Assembly (NCBI GenBank): GCA_026261815.1
Contig: JAMPIT010000379.1
Coordinates: 9,188,001-9,252,000 of the forward strand
Origin: Monarcha castaneiventris obscurior
Taxonomy: Eukaryota; Chordata; Aves; Passeriformes; Monarchidae
Reading direction: 5' to 3'
DNA length: 64,000 nt
The position numbers and the translations under genes were made by a program. The stretch's first letter is position 1, and the number at the start of each line of letters is the position of its first letter. The notes below the pieces were generated by a model. It had not been told where the DNA came from, made no database searches, and worked only from the letters and a program-made list of their open reading frames with translations. Below are positions 12,735 to 24,163 of the stretch, piece after piece.

Positions 12735-13279
12735 GTAAAATAATATATAGATTTGCCTTTATTTAAATTTTCTTTGAGTTTCCTTTTAAAGAGAAATAAT
12801 CATGTAGTGCTGTAAATATTGGAGGTATTATTGTTTAAATATTCAAGAAAATCAGAACTGAAGTTTTCAGTTGCGTGCCAGATTTCATTTTTAATTTCTG
12901 GCTTTCTCAAGTTCATGATGATTAAGCAAATTATTTTTCCCCCCAACAAATAGTCATAGTTAATAATGCATATAATTTTAAATGGCATTAACATTACTTA
13001 TTCACATTAGAAATCATTGTCCTATGTAATTTAAATTTGATAGAACAATTACAATGAATGTCCCTAGAGGATAAAGCTAAAGTGTCCTTAAGAGCCTACA
13101 GTCAATCTGGTTCTGCTGCTTTTGAACTGAATGGGACTTTTAGCACCAAGACTGATGCAAATGGGGCCAGGACTGTGCTGACTCCTTCAGAGCAAACTTC
13201 CTCTCCTCCTGTAAACGACCGATGCATTTATCTGTACATCTCTCTTTGGATGCTAACTCTTTGTTTTGTTGATTCCTAG
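12735..13279. other. Intron between PLAT exons 2 and 3
   Basis: A 545-bp AT-rich intron from GTAAAA to GATTCCTAG. An open stretch just before the acceptor (13058-13279) is not in the exon's frame and shows no family features. Confidence 0.6.
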
Positions 13280-13502
13280 GTACATTTACCATCTGATTTG
13301 GGAATGCTTTATAAAGTGAGACTTGGTCTCCAGAGTTTGGAAAGCAACATATCCCAGTTGTGTCTTCGTCACTTTAAAATACAGAACACATCAACCCTGG
13401 ATACCTTTAGTCTCACCATAAATAAAACACTTCCTCTTTCTCCTAATGGAGACAGATGGATTGAATTCCCTATACAGTGGCCATTAGAAGAAGCACTTTC
13501 TG
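13280..13502 (+). CDS. PLAT exon 3: first half of a divergent PLAT domain
   Basis: This 223-bp exon starts after GATTCCTAG at phase 0 and ends TTTCTG|GTAGGT with one base left over. The protein begins VHLPSDLGMLYKVRLGL, includes LCLRHFKIQNTSTLDTF and SLTINKTLPLS, and ends DRWIEFPIQWPLEEALSG. The YKVRL strand sits where PLAT domains have Y.V.V.TG. The GAGTDA motif is replaced (LQSLESN), so the domain is divergent. The frame agrees with both neighbours, and no stop is seen from 13280 to the donor. Confidence 0.75.
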
Positions 13503-16500
13503 GTAGGTATAAATCTACTTCAAAGCAGTAGAGTGGTTCAGGAGGTTAATATGTCCTAGTATTACAGTAGAAACCTTTATCAAAACAGAAAATTTTATTG
13601 TCTTTATTTAATGATTCATAAAGACTGGATAAGAATTTAAAATGTATGAAGGAAAATACTACCCACTCAGCTTAATTTCTGTACCATGAAGTGGGAAATG
13701 CAATATTCATTTGATTGCACAGAAACATTATTATATGCTACAAGAACAGTTTATAAGAAATATCCTTCTCTTACAATATTGTAATATTTCTATTCTCTTT
13801 TGTTTAGTCCTCAGCCGCTCATATTACTGACATTAACAACATGATTTTTTATAGCTCATTTACTATTAAGCGATTTTGTTGTTTGTTTGCACATTCCAAA
13901 CAAATATTCTCAGTAAATAACAGCTCAAAATTACATATAAGCTTCAGCTTTATTACCTTTATACACTCCAAATATTTATGCCTCCTAAAATTAGCTCAAC
14001 AATTCTTAAATTTGTCACCTTGGTTAAGTAAAATAAAAGAAATCCTTTCACCTAAAATTCACCCTACTCTGTAATATGATGCTTATTGAATGCTGCCATG
14101 TGATGGAACAAATACTCACTTAAATAACAGACCAAATTATTATACTTAATATTCAAATAACTTGTGCCTGGGTTTTATGCAGAAAACAAATTAATTATTT
14201 GGATAAAAAATAAGTCAGCTTATCCACAGTGAGCTGAAGTAGACATAAAATGAGCTACCCCTACAGATTTTGGGTTGGAACTTATGGCCCGGATTCAATG
14301 AGGTATTTGAATGTATCCAAAAGTAAGTATGTGAATCATCTCAGTAGAAGTAACAGAGGTAGAGGTTTGGGGTTTTTTGCATATTGTGGCTGCAATTGAA
14401 AATGCAAAATTTGTATCTGGGCTTTAGATTTTATATTGCTTAGGGGTGTTATTTTCACTTGACCACTTACACAGCATAGGTACAGAAAAGGGCTCAATGG
14501 CTTTCTTCTCCTACACACAAGATTGAAACACAGAGGACCTCCAGATTAACATAAAGCACATGAGCACACTCCTTGCAAAGGACTGATCACTGTCAAGTGC
14601 AGAAATATTCAGGACACAGGCACAAGCACACAGAAATGAGGAGAGAAAGATGCAGCATGGGTGATAAAGGGGCAGTGAGACTGGAGTCCCTAAGACCTTG
14701 GGTCTATCACTGACCTCTTTTTTGAAAAAATGATTTCCCCATTCTTTGCTTTTTTTTTTTTTCCTTCTTTTTGGTAATATTTTGATTATTTGCAAATATT
14801 TAGAAATCAAGAGATAAAATACACAAACAAGGAATAGGTATTATATGACCTATATGTTTAGGTAAAAGAACAAACAAAAGAAATTGCTAATTTCTGTGGT
14901 TTTTATTTTATCCACCCACGTTTTAAATGTCTTCAAGGAGGGATTTGTAACCAGCGAAGAAAAGAACTAGGACAGTGATTCCCCCAAATCTTTGCCATTT
15001 ATGTCCAAGAGAGCTTTAAGCAGCTCCACAGCAGGTGGTACACGTGGAGTTCAAAGTGCTCTTTACACACAAACTTACTTGCAATTTATTGTGAAAAACA
15101 CATATGCTTTTAGACGGTTTTCTAAATCTAATTTATTTTCTCCCTTTTCTCAGCTAAAAGCAAAACCAGTACTGCATTAATTGGAATGGAAAGCAGCTAA
15201 TCACACTCACCATAACCAAAAGCCATGTGATGTTAAATTTCAGATACAGTTCTGTCATTCACAGAGTGCCTTAATATTTTATCTCAGTTATATTTTCCTT
15301 TTATAAAAAAAATTTCTGCTTAAGACTGTGAGGAAGCATATGCTAGTGGCTAATTGAAGCCATCGAAATGCAGTTGATAGAGTACAGACCCTCGAGATCT
15401 GGCAGTGCACACATGTGCCTTTGGGTGCATTAATGAGCAGAGGCCTCCAGCTGAGTATATACATAAATAGTTTCCCTTTACTGTACTTCCTTTGAGATGC
15501 TTACCCCTCCGGAATCCCCAGGGATGACAGGGTGCTGTCTCTCTGCTCTCACAAACAGGTCTGTTCAGAAGGTCGATTTTGCACTACTGTAGTTTTTAAG
15601 GCAAAACAATTAAATATTGAAAAGGTGAAATAAAAAACTATTATGCCACTTTCAAGCTGATTATTTCCACAAATTTAACAGAGGGCCATAATTCACATTG
15701 ATACTATGAAATAATTATAATTTTATGAAATAAACGGACTTGTAACATTGGTGTGTGTTACCCTTATTGTATGTAATTTTCTTTCTGAGATTTCTTCAAT
15801 CTTTCCCCTTTCCAATCTATCCAGTACACTACAGAGATAGAAGCTTACTTGTTACACTTTTTCTGTGATGATCAGATCGCACTACCCAAAGAAAGACCAC
15901 TATTTAAGCATTTTAGCCCCCTACCCTTGCCTACATTACTCTCCCTCACTGCCCTTCTTTGTAGGATGCTAGTGCTATCCTCTGTAGGATCTGACCCAAA
16001 GTTCATGAATGCAGCCTCTACTTGACTCCAGTGTATCAGGGCCAGGATGAGTCAACAGATCTAACTTGCTTTGCCTGGACTCACATGGGACCTCCCCCCA
16101 CGATGGGCAGAGGATGTCCAGGTCAGATCATGCCTGAGCTACATTGGGCGTGTCTTTCTCTAGCTCTCTCTCCGCCCTCTGCTTCTGCACAGCCTTTGGA
16201 CCTGTGCTGTTGCCTTATTTTCAGTCCTTCTTTGGCCCTTTCTCCATCTGCTCTCGCCTCAATCACCAAGATGGATCCCAGGTCTTTTTCACTGCTTGCT
16301 GCACGTGGAGCTGTTGGCAGCTCTGCCTGGCCCACGCAGATGCTGCAGAACCTGGTCAGAGAGGGCACTGTCTGAGCTGGGGTTGTGCTTGGTTCCTACT
16401 CTGCCTGCTCTCGTGGGGCAGGTCCACTCTTGCTGCTCTTTGACACAGTGATCCAAGAATCAAACCCTCCAAATGCAATTCCTTCACTTTTGTTTTGGGC

Positions 16501-17011
16501 TGGTCCAGCCTTACTTCTCAAGTTTCACATCTGGGAGACGGTGGCAAAACAATCACAAGACAAAATGAAGGAAAAAATTGCAAAAATTTTGACTTTTACT
16601 ATAATTTTCAAGTGTTTGAATTTTTAATTACATCTGACTGTACAATGCCATGCTGTCAAGTAGCTGTGCAAGGTTGTGACAGTCTTAACAGGATCTATTT
16701 TGCTTGATATTGCAGTGGTTACATATAATCTAACAGTATTTTTGAGAAATATTTTGATTGAGAGAAATTTAGTGCATATGACTGCATGTATATATGTACT
16801 CATGGTGACACAGGGGACAGATCCCTTCTCCAGTCACAGCAGAAAGTACAGCAGGGAGAGAAAAACGAGGTACTCTGTCTTAAAGTATTTTAAAATTTAC
16901 CTTTTAATCCATTCTTTTACTTCCTACATATTATTTTCAAATTTTCCCATACAGTTAAGAAGCATGGTTTAATATTACAAAACTGAGTAATTTTAATTTT
17001 GTCATTTCTAG
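13503..17011. other. Intron between PLAT exons 3 and 4
   Basis: A 3.5-kb intron. A GC-richer patch at about 15990-16450 has open frames on both strands (for example 16022-16375), but no recognisable product or repeat family. The remainder is AT-rich and featureless to me. Confidence 0.55.
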
Positions 17012-17076
17012 TTATCGTGGGTGCTGTTGACTTGGGAGAACTGAAAAAATTGCTCTTTTGATCAGCAGTAAAACAG
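17012..17076 (+). pseudogene. PLAT exon 4, frameshifted
   Basis: This 65-bp exon follows GTCATTTCTAG and ends AAACAG|GTAAAA. It enters at the correct phase (one base carried in) and reads VIVGAVDLGELKKLLF before hitting TGA at 17058-17060. VDLGELKKL is a clear PLAT strand motif. The second half is open in another frame (ISSKT), and only that frame leaves the single base needed to join the next exon (making Asp before CKLEV). The exon length therefore differs from a coherent one by one missing or two extra bases, near the CTCTTTTGATC stretch at about 17053-17062. It is either a real disabling mutation or a sequence error. Confidence 0.7.
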
Positions 17077-19243
17077 GTAAAATATTTTTTACTTTCTGAA
17101 GTCAGTGATGTAAATCACCCAGCTAGCCTCCTGTTAAAGTCAATGAAGTCACTGCCAGAGTTCAATCCTAATTAATTCCTTTTGGCTATTTTTGCTAAAG
17201 GGTAATATTTTATAAAGCAAAATCCTACATTTTGACAAATTAAAATCCTCGGATCTAAAGGTTATAACATTATTGCATCAAGAAAGTAAACTATTCCTTT
17301 GCATACAAGAAGAAAGAACAGAAAATTAAGATGAATAATTATATTCTGCACTTAATACATGTTCTAATAATATGTTATCTAGGGGAATAATTATAACTCA
17401 AGTAAGAAATTGGTATTGTTTAATTTTCCTTCTGTAATTCAATTATTTTCATTGTTTTTCTCATCTCTTTGGTTTTCTTCCTGTGACATTCAGAGGGAAA
17501 TTTTACCTCTGTTTGGCAGTCTGCAAGTTTTGTCACTGAATTTCCTTAAAATTGCCTTGACCTCCACATCTCTTTGCTTTATCTGTAGGATGGTTATCAT
17601 GCTACTAATTCAAAGAATTAATTATAAAGTTTTTTGAAGTCCGTTAATGAAATTTGCTAAATAATTGCAAATCATGACTAGGTATCACACTTGACCGTTT
17701 TCAGACAGTTTCCTAGGAAAACAAGGGTTCTATGATTGCACTTTATCTGTCTTTTTTTTTGTATGCCCATCTGTAGGCTCCCCATAAACACCTTTTAGTC
17801 ACACCCTCCGATTTAAACCAAGTCCGTAAGGTGACATTCGGGCATTAAGCATGTCCGTACTCCTTGGCTGGTAAACACATCCCGCAGCCCAGCACAGGCT
17901 GCTCTGGTCACTCCCAGGGGGATACAGTGTGGAGCTGCAGTTACTGTAGAGGGGAAGGGAAGGAGAGGGACAGCCCTGCTGTGCCAGGCGTGCGGCTCAC
18001 TGCTTTTGTTTCCCGAAGCTTCAGTGGTTAAAGTTAACTACAGCCATCTGTCTGACTGACAGTCACTGAATGTGGCAATTGTGTGTTGCCAAAGGGCACC
18101 AAAGAGAGCATGACAGGCAAGATTTTCCATTCAGGTTCGAAAACACAATTCAAGGAGGGACATTGGGCTCATTGCCTCTGTGTGTGTTATGAAGAGACGA
18201 TTGGGCAGATGTATAAGAGATATTTCTTCCAAAGGAGTTACTTAGATGCTACACCACTGCAGAGGAGTAAAGGTGTCCATATTGTAACTAGACTTGTTTG
18301 AAATGAGACTAGTTTGGACCAAGACTTTGAAGCAACAATCCCAAACCCCATAAAATCTCTTTAATGTTTAAAGTCACATGTACCCTGCAAGACTGATCAG
18401 CCCAGGCAATGTTCTCTAGTGCATTTATGCTTTCACTCCTTATCAGAGCAAGTTTTTAAGATCAGATGTTTCAAGGTCCCTTCCTGAATCTTCTGACTCG
18501 CTCCGTGTACTATCTTGGCAGGTCATGAGTGTAACAAAATGTCCTGGATTCCTTCACAGAAGCCTGATTATATCCTATTGATATAATTAAAGGGACTTGG
18601 ATAGTAGTAGAAGAGATTTGAATGCAGTTTGTTGAACAGGGGCTGAAGTGATAGAAGAGAAGGGGAAATGAATAGTCTTCATGACTAACTAGTGGCAAGA
18701 AATTCAGGCCATGTAGCTGAAGCCCCCAGCAGAAAATTCAAAAAGGAGCGCAAGTCAGAGAGCAATCTTTCTCAAACAGCAGAGGGAGACAGTGAGCTGC
18801 TGAGCCCCTTTCCCACCAGCCGTCGAATGAGATCCTCTCTGTGCAGCCCGTGGAATAGAGCTCCAGTGCTCTTGCCGACCAGACGCTGGGGAGGAAGCAC
18901 CAGAGACGTATTTCTGCTCTTCCATCTCGAATGTGCCCGCCTGAGTCACGCTGAATCTTTCCTGCATGCCTGTCCAAGGACAGTGAGGACAACACTCCTT
19001 TGCTTCACTAAGACAAAGGAAATGCTTACTTCTAAATTTCTAAGTTGAGGTTTACAAATAGGAAAAAAATAAAGAATCCTGTAGTCATTCCAGCACCTTC
19101 AACTCAGTTGTTGGCATTCATAAATTAATTTTTAAAATTAAGTTTTAATATAGTAAGAATGACACCATTATACCAACAACAGTCTAACTAATTTCTGTCA
19201 TGCAATGTAACATTTTCACTATGCTCTCTTTCCTTCTTTGCAG
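17077..19243. other. Intron between PLAT exons 4 and 5
   Basis: A 2.2-kb intron. At about 17790-18070 and 18690-19000 the sequence is richer in GC and CpG than its surroundings. An open frame of 118 codons at 18692-19048 has no features I recognise. The intron ends with a long pyrimidine tract and TTTGCAG. Confidence 0.55.
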
Positions 19244-19322
19244 ACTGCAAATTGGAGGTTAAAAAATTGCACGTGCAAGAAGCTGCAAAGGAGCATCCTA
19301 TCTATGTATTTGAAGTGAATGA
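19244..19322 (+). CDS. PLAT exon 5: end strands of a PLAT domain
   Basis: This 79-bp exon follows CTTCTTTGCAG and ends AATGA|GTAAGT, a near-consensus donor. The first two bases complete an Asp codon begun in exon 4. The peptide reads CKLEVKKLHVQEAAKEHPIY and then VFEVN, leaving two bases. CKLEVKKLHV takes the place of the PLAT strand W.LEKV.I, with the usual Trp replaced. YVFEVNE resembles the YxFxC strand near the end of the domain. The frame is open. Confidence 0.76.
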
Positions 19323-19536
19323 GTAAGTATATTATGTAAAGCTAGTATTGGTTTTTTAGAGCATAATAGTTGAAAACCCTGAGCAGACACTGAATCAAAG
19401 TAATCACAGAATGATTCTGTCAATAGATATTTTAAAAATATGCCCATCTTTAACTGTTCCACATAAATGTATAGGATTTTTTCCATCTAATATATTATTT
19501 ACTTACCACAAAAACATACATGGTTCTGTTTTTCAG

Positions 19537-19822
19537 AGAATTTTCTGTGAGTGCAAATAAGCCTGAAATACAGAGAGAAATCCCAGGATCTTTTGTTATC
19601 AGAGGAGAGAAACAAATGAATGGCATAGATAACAACTTGAATAAACAAGGAAGTCAAGTAAAAAATGTGACTGAGTGTACTATTAAAGTGTACACAGGTG
19701 ACAAAAGGGGAGCAGGGACTGATGCCAATGTGCATATTATTTTATTTGGGAATGAGGACAAATCTGAGGTATTTCAACTCTCTCAGTCACTGGAGCATCA
19801 AAATCCCTTTGAAAGAGGAAAG
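19537..19822 (+). CDS. PLAT exon 6: first half of a canonical PLAT domain
   Basis: This is the clearest exon of the chain at 286 bp. It follows CTGTTTTTCAG and ends GGAAAG|GTGAGT. The first base completes a Glu codon from exon 5, and the exon ends at phase 0. The first part (EFSVSANKPEIQREIPG) closes the previous domain and a linker follows. Then comes TECTIKVYTGDKRGAGTDAN followed by VHIILFGNEDKSE, the hallmark first strands of a LOXHD1-type PLAT domain (YTGD.RGAGTDA.V.I.LFG). It ends with NPFERGK, matching the (N/D).F.RG boundary that joins VDxF in the next exon. No lesion is seen. Confidence 0.92.
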
Positions 19823-21295
19823 GTGAGTACGCAGATTTTATGGGTTGTGTTCATTTCTGTACTGGAAAAGCAAATATTAAATCTATGCTAGTTCTTTAGA
19901 AAACTTGAGGCATTTATTCTTTTTCCCACATCACTACATGAGGCATAGTCTCAGCTCTCCCTGTGTTTCTCCGTTTCACCAGAGTAACCAAAGGGACATT
20001 TTACTTCTATTGTATCTAGCTGTCTCTGTTGCTCTTCTGTCTCTTCTGTATGTGCACAATCCCATGCTGTTGCACAAACTCTGAATATTGTACATGAGAA
20101 CACATCAGTCTCTTACATCCCATCATTTTACCTTGCCATGGAAACTGGTGCTGTGAGCCTCCCTGAATGCATAAGCCTATAACCAGATAAAATGGAACCA
20201 AACACATCAGCCTGATTCTGATATCCATCATGCTTTAGGCTGTTATTCAGAGAGCCTTAGTTCAGATACAGATTTTTGCATAAGAATGCAGATTCTCTGC
20301 ATGATGTCCTAGTACCTTGGCTGGATGTTCTCCTAATTTAACAAACATATTGCTCTGGCAAAGGAATTGCTCCATTTGGTCACCACCTGTGCAATGGAGT
20401 ACAATGATGGTTACCCTTAAGTAAAAAAAGAAATATATACATATTCTCTGCAACTTTCTCATGTGGATTTACTGAAAGGTAATAACTAAATAATTAGAAC
20501 TCCAGTGAAAATATATTACTTAAGCGGTCTACCTCATTATCTCCAGCAATATTAAACATCTTTTTCCCTGGAGCTGGTCTGAGTTTCTTCAGCCAGGATA
20601 TCTGTGAGATAAAGATATTTACCCATGAATTGTCTTCCCTACTGAGGAGGATAATAAATCTAGTTACCTACAGGCAAAAGGAGCAAGTAAAAAAGTGTCT
20701 TGAAAAGTACTTCCTTTTGCCTGGTACTACACAGGAGGTGTCATTACCCTTCAAAAAAGAAGAGTAGATACGTAGAAATCCCGTCAGCAATCCAGATAAG
20801 TTGATGGGTACCCAGTGATGAAAAAAGGTCTTAGGGAAAAAGGATCTTTTTTTAAAAATCTGCAATATGAAACAATGTAATATTTTAAATTAAAGTATAT
20901 AGTATTTGAGAGGAATAATGGTTAATATAGTAAAAGCTTTTAACCTTTATGTCCCTGAATTTTTATTTAGGTATCATATACTAAAAACATTTTAGAAGAC
21001 TGTACAGTTGAGAATTCACAAGACAAAAAATGTTTTTATGGTAGATGAAAATCAAGAAAAGGGTAGGGATTGCCACACCCTAAGGTGAAGAGTGAATCTT
21101 TTGAGTTTAAACTGAGACCTAGTAGGAGAGGATCTATACCACACATCTTTGGTAAGGAAAATAAACCACATTAGGGATTCACTTATTCTGGATTTCTACT
21201 AATACACTTGAATTGGTGCCAGAACTGACCTAGACAAATTTGTAAGCTTAAAACATTGGTATAATATTTTAAATAACTGTATTTTTATATTAAAG
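19823..21295. other. Intron between PLAT exons 6 and 7
   Basis: A 1.5-kb AT-rich intron with GT and AG ends. No repeat or coding signal was recognised. Confidence 0.6.
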
Positions 21296-21374
21296 GTTGA
21301 TACATTCAAGATTAAGACAAAAAAATGAGGCAGCCTACGTTCAATTGAAATTGGCCACGATGGGAAAGGATTTG
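21296..21374 (+). pseudogene. PLAT exon 7 with an in-frame TGA
   Basis: This 79-bp exon follows TATTAAAG and ends GATTTG|GTAAGT. It enters at phase 0 with VDTFKIKTKK, meets TGA at 21326-21328, and continues in the same frame with GSLRSIEIGHDGKGF. PLAT domains have a hydrophobic-Gly motif here (usually LG.L), so the TGA replaces the residue just before the Gly. The same frame is PLAT-like on both sides and joins both neighbours, so a single base insertion or deletion does not explain the stop. A nonsense substitution next to the A-rich run is the simplest reading. If the product is made, it would end inside this domain. Confidence 0.78.
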
Positions 21375-24087
21375 GTAAGTATTCTGTGTTCAATAGCCTT
21401 ACAAATGTCTTCTGCTTAAGGATCTGCCTGACATTTGGAAAGGTGTTAGAAATCATACTGCTAGAGCTGGCTAATACAGATCTGTGCACAGATGAGGTCA
21501 GCTTCACCGCCCTTGCTTTCACCCCCTCTGTCTGCCACATTTCCCTTGACTATACCGTGATTTTTTTTCTAACAGAGGTCTAGTTAATGTAAACCTCAAA
21601 TAGTTTTATCCTTCAAGCATTGCTCAGCCAAAACAGTTATTAGATGTCCTAAGATAGGATTGAATTTTCAAACTGCAGGCTAAACTTCCCATGATTTGAG
21701 CAAATTTGGAGATTCTGGGCATGGCATGCTGTAGCTCCCTCTCACACACATAGATTTCTTCCTCTTGTGAAAGTCTGAGAACACAAGTGTGCACCTGGTC
21801 CTGCCTTGATATTAAGTTAGGATGTGGCTACAGTACGTAACCACACATGAAGATGGAAAATGTTCCTGTGTACACTAACCTCTAAACTCTGAATTTTACA
21901 TAAAAATAAAACAGGAGACTAGGGCATATAATCTTTTGAGTTTACATTTAATAGTGCTAAAAACCCCTAGGGATATACAGTTATCAAGATATATACAAAT
22001 ATATAGAGATATACAAATACATAAACTGAATTTACAGGGAATGTATAACTTGAGTCAAAAAGGTCTGATTGTATTAAGATACCCTAGTCAGGTGAAGTTT
22101 GCTTAACCCATCTCAAAGAAATAAGTTTAGGTTTAATAAAATCTGATTAATCTAAGTTCATGAGGCATAATAAAGTGGCAAAGGGTTTATCATTTCTAGG
22201 ATGAACCAAGAAAAATTCTGCAAATAGCAATTCCTATTTGGAAAAAGTTGAGGAGCTTTTTTTCCTAACTACCCAGTCATGCTGTATATTTCATGGTGTT
22301 GAAAACTCAAACAGATAAAACACCAAACCTGTTAAAATATCTATAATAAACAAGATCTTCCTGCTGACATTCATCTTATTTGTGATAACTGCTGTACATG
22401 CACACGGTTCAGCTTAGATGTGATCTGGGAAGGGAAATCCACAGTCAGTCTTTTAATACTCTGAGAGTTGCACAGAAGACTTCAGGGGAAAAAATAGGTT
22501 GAACTTTTATTTCCTGGGTCCTGAACTATCAACAAAGTTGTTATTTTTCCTCTCTGTGTCCTGATCAACATCACATAGCCACTAATAGTGCCTTCCTAGC
22601 ACAACTGGTGTGTGTTGGTTCACCTTAGACATGACTACCTTTATTTCTCTGAAATCACCTCCAAGTGTCTTCTGTCACATCAGCTGTTATCCCCACAAGC
22701 TTCCTCAAATGTTACACCCTTTGAGATGTTTCATCTGTTTGCTAATATTTCCTAGCTACCTCTGGATTTCTCCATACCTGGAGATTTCAGTGAGGTCTGT
22801 TGGAGTTTTGTCAATAAAGGATGAAGCATTAGGTTTTAATCTTCTCAAGAGAGAAAACCTGCCTTTCTATTCTTTTGTAAAGTGCCGTGTAAATTTGAGA
22901 GACTGTAAAATTTTATTGCTGATAATCTTGACTCTGATTTAGAGATTTCATGAAAGGTCATCTATTCCAAGTAGAGTCTATGATATATTAAACCGTTCAT
23001 AAGATTTCATTAAAAGAGTTTCAAAAGTACTTCACAACATCAATAAATGAATCCTGCGAATTGAACGTGGAATACCTAGACACCTTCATGGCCTACTTAG
23101 CCCACCTATTTTTTTGAAAATGTCATTGAAAAACAAGAAACATTGATGTACCTTTAAATTTTATCCAAATTGACACAATTTGCAAATATTTTTATATTAC
23201 AATTCTAGACTACTTGCAAATAAAAATATTTTTATTGGTTTTAGCCTACTTAGTACTTTGTCCAAATATTTGAAAACAAAAATAATTAGATAAGATGTAG
23301 TTCTTTATCTCTAGGACACGCAGGGAATGCCAAAAGATTGTCAGCTACTAGCAGTATGATCCTAATTAGTTTTAAAATGTTGTCATTAAGTATTTGCATT
23401 GGCAAACACAGTTAAAGATATCAACACATACATTGTATATACAAAATAAAGTTTTGGTTTTAAAATAATAATATTTAAATATTCTATGAAATTGAATTCT
23501 ATATCACAAGAATTCCTTCACACAGCAAAATAGGAGATTAAAGTAGAATTTTTAATATCTTCTTAAAGCTGAAAGAAATATGAGTGTTGGCCAAAATGAA
23601 AATGCTATTCTGAATAATGACTGTTGGAAAAATAGGGATATGAGGAGCATTCACTTTCACCACTCGGTTTACAGCCACATCAATACATTAATTAGAAAAG
23701 AGTAGTAGAATGCCCACTAGGGGTGCAATTTGAGTGCTTTTCCAAGTACCACAAAGGGCAAAATGGGTTTTCAAGAATGTATTCAATATTACCATGCACT
23801 CTGTTTCATTTGTCTTACTGCCTGTTCTATCCAATATGGAAAAATAAGTTAAGTTGTAACAAAAATCTTCCATTACATTTTCTGACAAAAACATCGAAGA
23901 CCTTCCCTGTAAAACTGAGAGAAGTTGGTAGTAATTTGAATCATCTGTGTTTCAGTTTTATTATTGATGTTGAATATATTTGGAAGTACTGAACCACATG
24001 GGGTTTGGGAAATGAAATTAGAAGCCGTTCTTATGCTCTATTTTTGTTTTGGTTATATTAAATTTGCTCTTTCTTTTCCTTCTACAG
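21375..24087. other. Intron between PLAT exons 7 and 8
   Basis: A 2.7-kb intron, strongly AT-rich. It contains a short ATATAC/ATATAG-rich patch at about 21980-22025 and nothing else I recognise. Confidence 0.6.
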
Positions 24088-24163
24088 CAAGTGGCTGGTT
24101 TCTAGAAAAAGTGGAAATCACAGATGCAGCTAGGAATTCAGTTCATTGCTTCAACTGTAACAG
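24088..24163 (+). CDS. PLAT exon 8: W-FLEKV strand of the canonical PLAT domain
   Basis: This 76-bp exon follows TTCCTTCTACAG and ends AACAG|GTCAGT. One base carried in from exon 7 makes Ala. The peptide begins ASGWFLEKVEITDAARNS and ends HCFNCN plus two bases, which probably encode Arg or Ser with the next exon. SGWFLEKVEI and F.CN(R) are textbook PLAT elements. The WL....DG end of the domain should follow on a further exon. I found no convincing candidate between here and XKR4, so the last exon may be lost, highly diverged, or missed by eye. Confidence 0.88.

Larger units (their letters stand above)
10440..24163 (+). pseudogene. Tandem-PLAT (LOXHD1-like) gene segment, probable extended RP1, with two coding lesions
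   Basis: Eight exon-like blocks (10440-10647, 12556-12734, 13280-13502, 17012-17076, 19244-19322, 19537-19822, 21296-21374, 24088-24163) lie on the plus strand. Each has an AG acceptor and a GT donor. Joined in order they give a continuous PLAT/LH2 reading, except for a frameshift in block 4 and an in-frame TGA in block 7. PLAT domains are beta-sandwich modules that bind membranes or proteins; tandem arrays are typical of LOXHD1. The segment lies upstream of XKR4 on the same strand, where mammals carry RP1. I recall long RP1 transcripts with far-downstream exons, so RP1 is my preferred identity; a separate LOXHD1-like gene is the alternative. Neither end of the gene is in view. The lesions suggest decay of this part, or sequence errors. 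If it is expressed, translation would stop within the fourth block. Confidence 0.68.

Noticed and set aside
16022..16450. Overlapping frames in a GC-richer intron patch
   Set aside because: Frames on both strands are similar in length and none shows a known domain; they are probably chance.
18692..19048. 118-codon open frame in the exon 4-5 intron
   Set aside because: No recognisable motifs, no splice or promoter support, and an opposite-strand frame of similar length.
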